Assembly (NCBI GenBank): GCA_023395675.1
Contig: JAEWYL010000086.1
Coordinates: forward strand, 1-15,135
Direction of reading: 5' to 3'
Source: Chloroflexota bacterium
Lineage (GTDB): Bacteria; Chloroflexota; Anaerolineae; Anaerolineales; UBA4823
DNA length: 15,135 bases
Shown: positions 13,731 through 15,135 of the stretch, one piece after another
Numbering within the stretch: position 1 is the first letter of the stretch
Layout: each line of letters opens with the position of its first letter
The notes under the pieces: generated by a model
The model's input: the letters and a program-made list of their open reading frames with translations, nothing else
Told to the model about the DNA's origin: nothing
The model's database searches: none
Translations under genes and position numbers: made by a program

Positions 13731-14937
13731 AGCGCTCTCCATCGCCTGGAACGATATCAGAATCGAGTTTTCAGAGCGTTCTACCCTGGTGTTCTTCCTG
13801 CTCCTGCCCATCGTCTTTACCTTTATCCTGGGCACGGCCCTCGGCGGTATGGAAGGGGGCGGGGATGGGGGAGATACGCGCTATCCCATTCTGGTGGCGG
13901 ACGAGGACCGGTCGGACCTGTCCCGGGAACTGCTGGCGAAGCTGCACGCCTCCGAGGTGGTGCGGCCCATCGAGGCCGGCCCCGAAGCGGCCGCCGCGCG
14001 GCTGGAAGAGGGCGAGGCGCCCGCTGCGCTGTTCGTGCCCTCCGGCTTCGGCCAGTCTGTGATGGCGGGCACAGCGGTGACGCTGACCCTGAGAACGGCG
14101 CCGGAGAACAACACCGCCCTGGCGGTGGAGCAGGAGGCCAGGGCGGTGCTCTCGCGCCTGGACGGCGCGGCGACCGCCGCGCATGCCGCGGTATCCCAGG
14201 CCGGGGAGATTGGTCTCCTGGACTCGGAGGCCGAACGCCGCGCCTATTTCCAGTCCAGCCTGGAGCTGGCAGAAACGGTGCTGGATGACCCGTCTGCGCA
14301 GGTGGAGGTGTCCTACGCCCCTCAGGCCCGGACCGTGGAGATTGCCGGCGGTTTCGACCTGGCCTCCCCGGGCCAGCTGGTGACCTGGACCCTGATCACC
14401 CTGCTGGGGGCTTCGGAGGTGTTCGTCAACGAGCGTCTGGGCGGCACGCTGCGCCGCCTGCTGTCCACCCCGACTCGCAAGGCCACCATCCTGCTGGGCA
14501 AGGTGAGCGGGCGGCTGGGTATGGGGCTGCTGCAGATGGGGCTGCTGATCGGGTTCGGGACGCTGGCGCTGGGGGTCAATTGGGGCAGCTCCCCGGCGGC
14601 CCTGGCGCTGGTGGTGGTCGCCTTCGCCCTGGCGGCGGTGGCGCTGGGCGTGCTCCTGGGTGCGTTCTCCAAGACCCGCAGCCAGGCCTCGGGGCTGACC
14701 ATCTTTTTCTCCATGCTCACCGCCGCGCTGGGGGGCGCCTGGTGGCCGCTGGAGATCACCCCGCCGGCCTACCAGGCCGCGGTGCGGGTGCTGCCCACCA
14801 CCTGGGCCATGACCGGGTTCAGCGACGTGATCCTGCGCGGGCAGGGGGTGGCGCAGGTGCTGCCGGAGGTGGGGGTGCTGCTCCTGTTCGCGGCCGTGTT
14901 CTTCACGGTCGGGCTGGCGCGCCTGCGCTTCGAGTAG
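13723..14937 (+). CDS. ABC-2 exporter permease, second of pair
   Basis: A 404-residue paralogue of the preceding permease. It starts at ATG 13723 with AGGAGG (13713-13718) 4 nt upstream, inside the end of the previous gene; the open frame further upstream is a shadow. AWNDIRIEFSERSTLV precedes TM1 (about 21-41). A Gly/Asp-rich turn and extracytoplasmic domain follow (about 43-215), then helices at about 216-235, 264-284, 291-315, 323-340 and 378-400. The coupling block is VNERLGGTLRRLLSTPT (235-251). The soluble domain is Ala/Glu-rich and only loosely like that of its partner, which favours a heterodimeric channel. It is the last gene of the unit; no hairpin with a T-run is evident after it. 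Confidence 0.9.
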   Translation: MRKALSIAWNDIRIEFSERSTLVFFLLLPIVFTFILGTALGGMEGGGDGGDTRYPILVADEDRSDLSRELLAKLHASEVVRPIEAGPEAAAARLEEGEAPAALFVPSGFGQSVMAGTAVTLTLRTAPENNTALAVEQEARAVLSRLDGAATAAHAAVSQAGEIGLLDSEAERRAYFQSSLELAETVLDDPSAQVEVSYAPQARTVEIAGGFDLASPGQLVTWTLITLLGASEVFVNERLGGTLRRLLSTPTRKATILLGKVSGRLGMGLLQMGLLIGFGTLALGVNWGSSPAALALVVVAFALAAVALGVLLGAFSKTRSQASGLTIFFSMLTAALGGAWWPLEITPPAYQAAVRVLPTTWAMTGFSDVILRGQGVAQVLPEVGVLLLFAAVFFTVGLARLRFE

Positions 14938-15082
14938 AGCTGTATCCGTTGATCGAATAGTTGTCGCCCGCGCCTGATCCTTTTTGAATTTCAGAACCGG
15001 TAGCAATCAAAACCCTAATGAATTTTGACAAATAAAATCGGTAATGGTTTACTTAGGCCATCTAGAAGGAAAGGAGCAAGAG
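14938..15082 (+). promoter_or_regulatory. AT-rich spacer with a promoter for the last gene
   Basis: TTGACA (15025-15030) and TTTACT (15048-15053) are 17 nt apart, a good sigma-70-type promoter, with transcription expected near 15060. AAGGAG (15071-15076) lies 6 nt before ATG 15083. The rest is AT-rich with no clear terminator for the exporter operon. Confidence 0.65.
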
Positions 15083-15135
15083 ATGGCCAAAACCATTCGA
15101 ACTTTAACCCTGAGTGACGAGCAAGCCCAGGAACT
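15083..15135 (+). CDS. Start of a gene cut by the window end, possibly an IS630-type transposase
   Basis: Only 17 codons and two bases are visible, beginning MAKTIRTLTLSDEQAQEL (the last codon incomplete, Leu whichever base follows). A strong ribosome site and promoter make the start secure. The LTLSDEQ..EL opening resembles the N-terminal helix-turn-helix of IS630-family transposases, but this is too short to be sure. Base composition is close to even, unlike the GC-rich neighbours, which would fit a mobile gene. Confidence 0.5.
   Translation, partial: MAKTIRTLTLSDEQAQE

Noticed and set aside
12351..13835. Long minus-strand ORF opposite the first permease of the second exporter
   Set aside because: Its Gln/His/Gly/Arg-rich translation is the antisense of a good ABC-2 permease with ribosome site and family motifs.

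Overview
The window is GC-rich chromosomal DNA (genes roughly 65-70% GC by eye, intergenic DNA clearly richer in A+T) carrying compact bacterial operons. The mix of a stand-alone MetH-reactivation-like protein, a cytoplasmic GH36 galactosidase, several ABC-2 exporters and leaderless-looking starts suggests a Chloroflexota member, perhaps Anaerolineae. That placement is inference from gene style; no rRNA or other phylogenetic marker is present.

Layout. (1) 1-269: 3' end of a pterin-4a-carbinolamine dehydratase, followed by a rho-independent terminator. (2) 530-5810: a five-gene exporter operon read rightwards, TetR regulator, ABC-2 permease, HlyD/YbhG-type membrane fusion protein, and two ABC ATPases. 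This is the gene content of the enterobacterial cecR-ybhGFSR locus, but with the double ATPase YbhF split into two genes, the order changed, and one permease instead of two. A TTGACA/TACACT promoter and a near-perfect palindrome at its start point imply autorepression by the TetR protein. (3) 5813-8002: a PfkB-family kinase, probably translated from a leaderless mRNA, coupled by a 1-nt overlap to an M20 metallopeptidase. (4) 11169-8004, leftwards: a GH36 alpha-galactosidase, again with a -10 element next to its ATG, followed after 10 nt by a MetH-activation-domain-like protein with a C-terminal Cys cluster. It converges on the M20 gene with one base between the stop codons. (5) 11170-11500: an AT-rich divergent region with a leftward terminator-like hairpin that has no gene behind it, a candidate rightward promoter with a dyad on its -35, and a rightward hairpin plus T-run before the next gene (possible attenuator). 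(6) 11501-14937: a second, DrrAB-like exporter of one ATPase and two ABC-2 permeases. (7) 14938-15135: AT-rich spacer, a promoter, and the first 17 codons of a gene of unlike composition, possibly a transposase.

Most notable point: the two ATPases of the first exporter carry complementary defects. The first has a normal LSGGM signature but Pro at the H-loop. The second has an LSTGW signature but a normal His. A heterodimer would therefore have one consensus and one degenerate ATP site. From memory, YbhF has the same trait within a single chain, so this looks like a split version of a known asymmetric ATPase rather than a wholly new system. I see no CRISPR array, tRNA, rRNA, phage module or obvious defence system.
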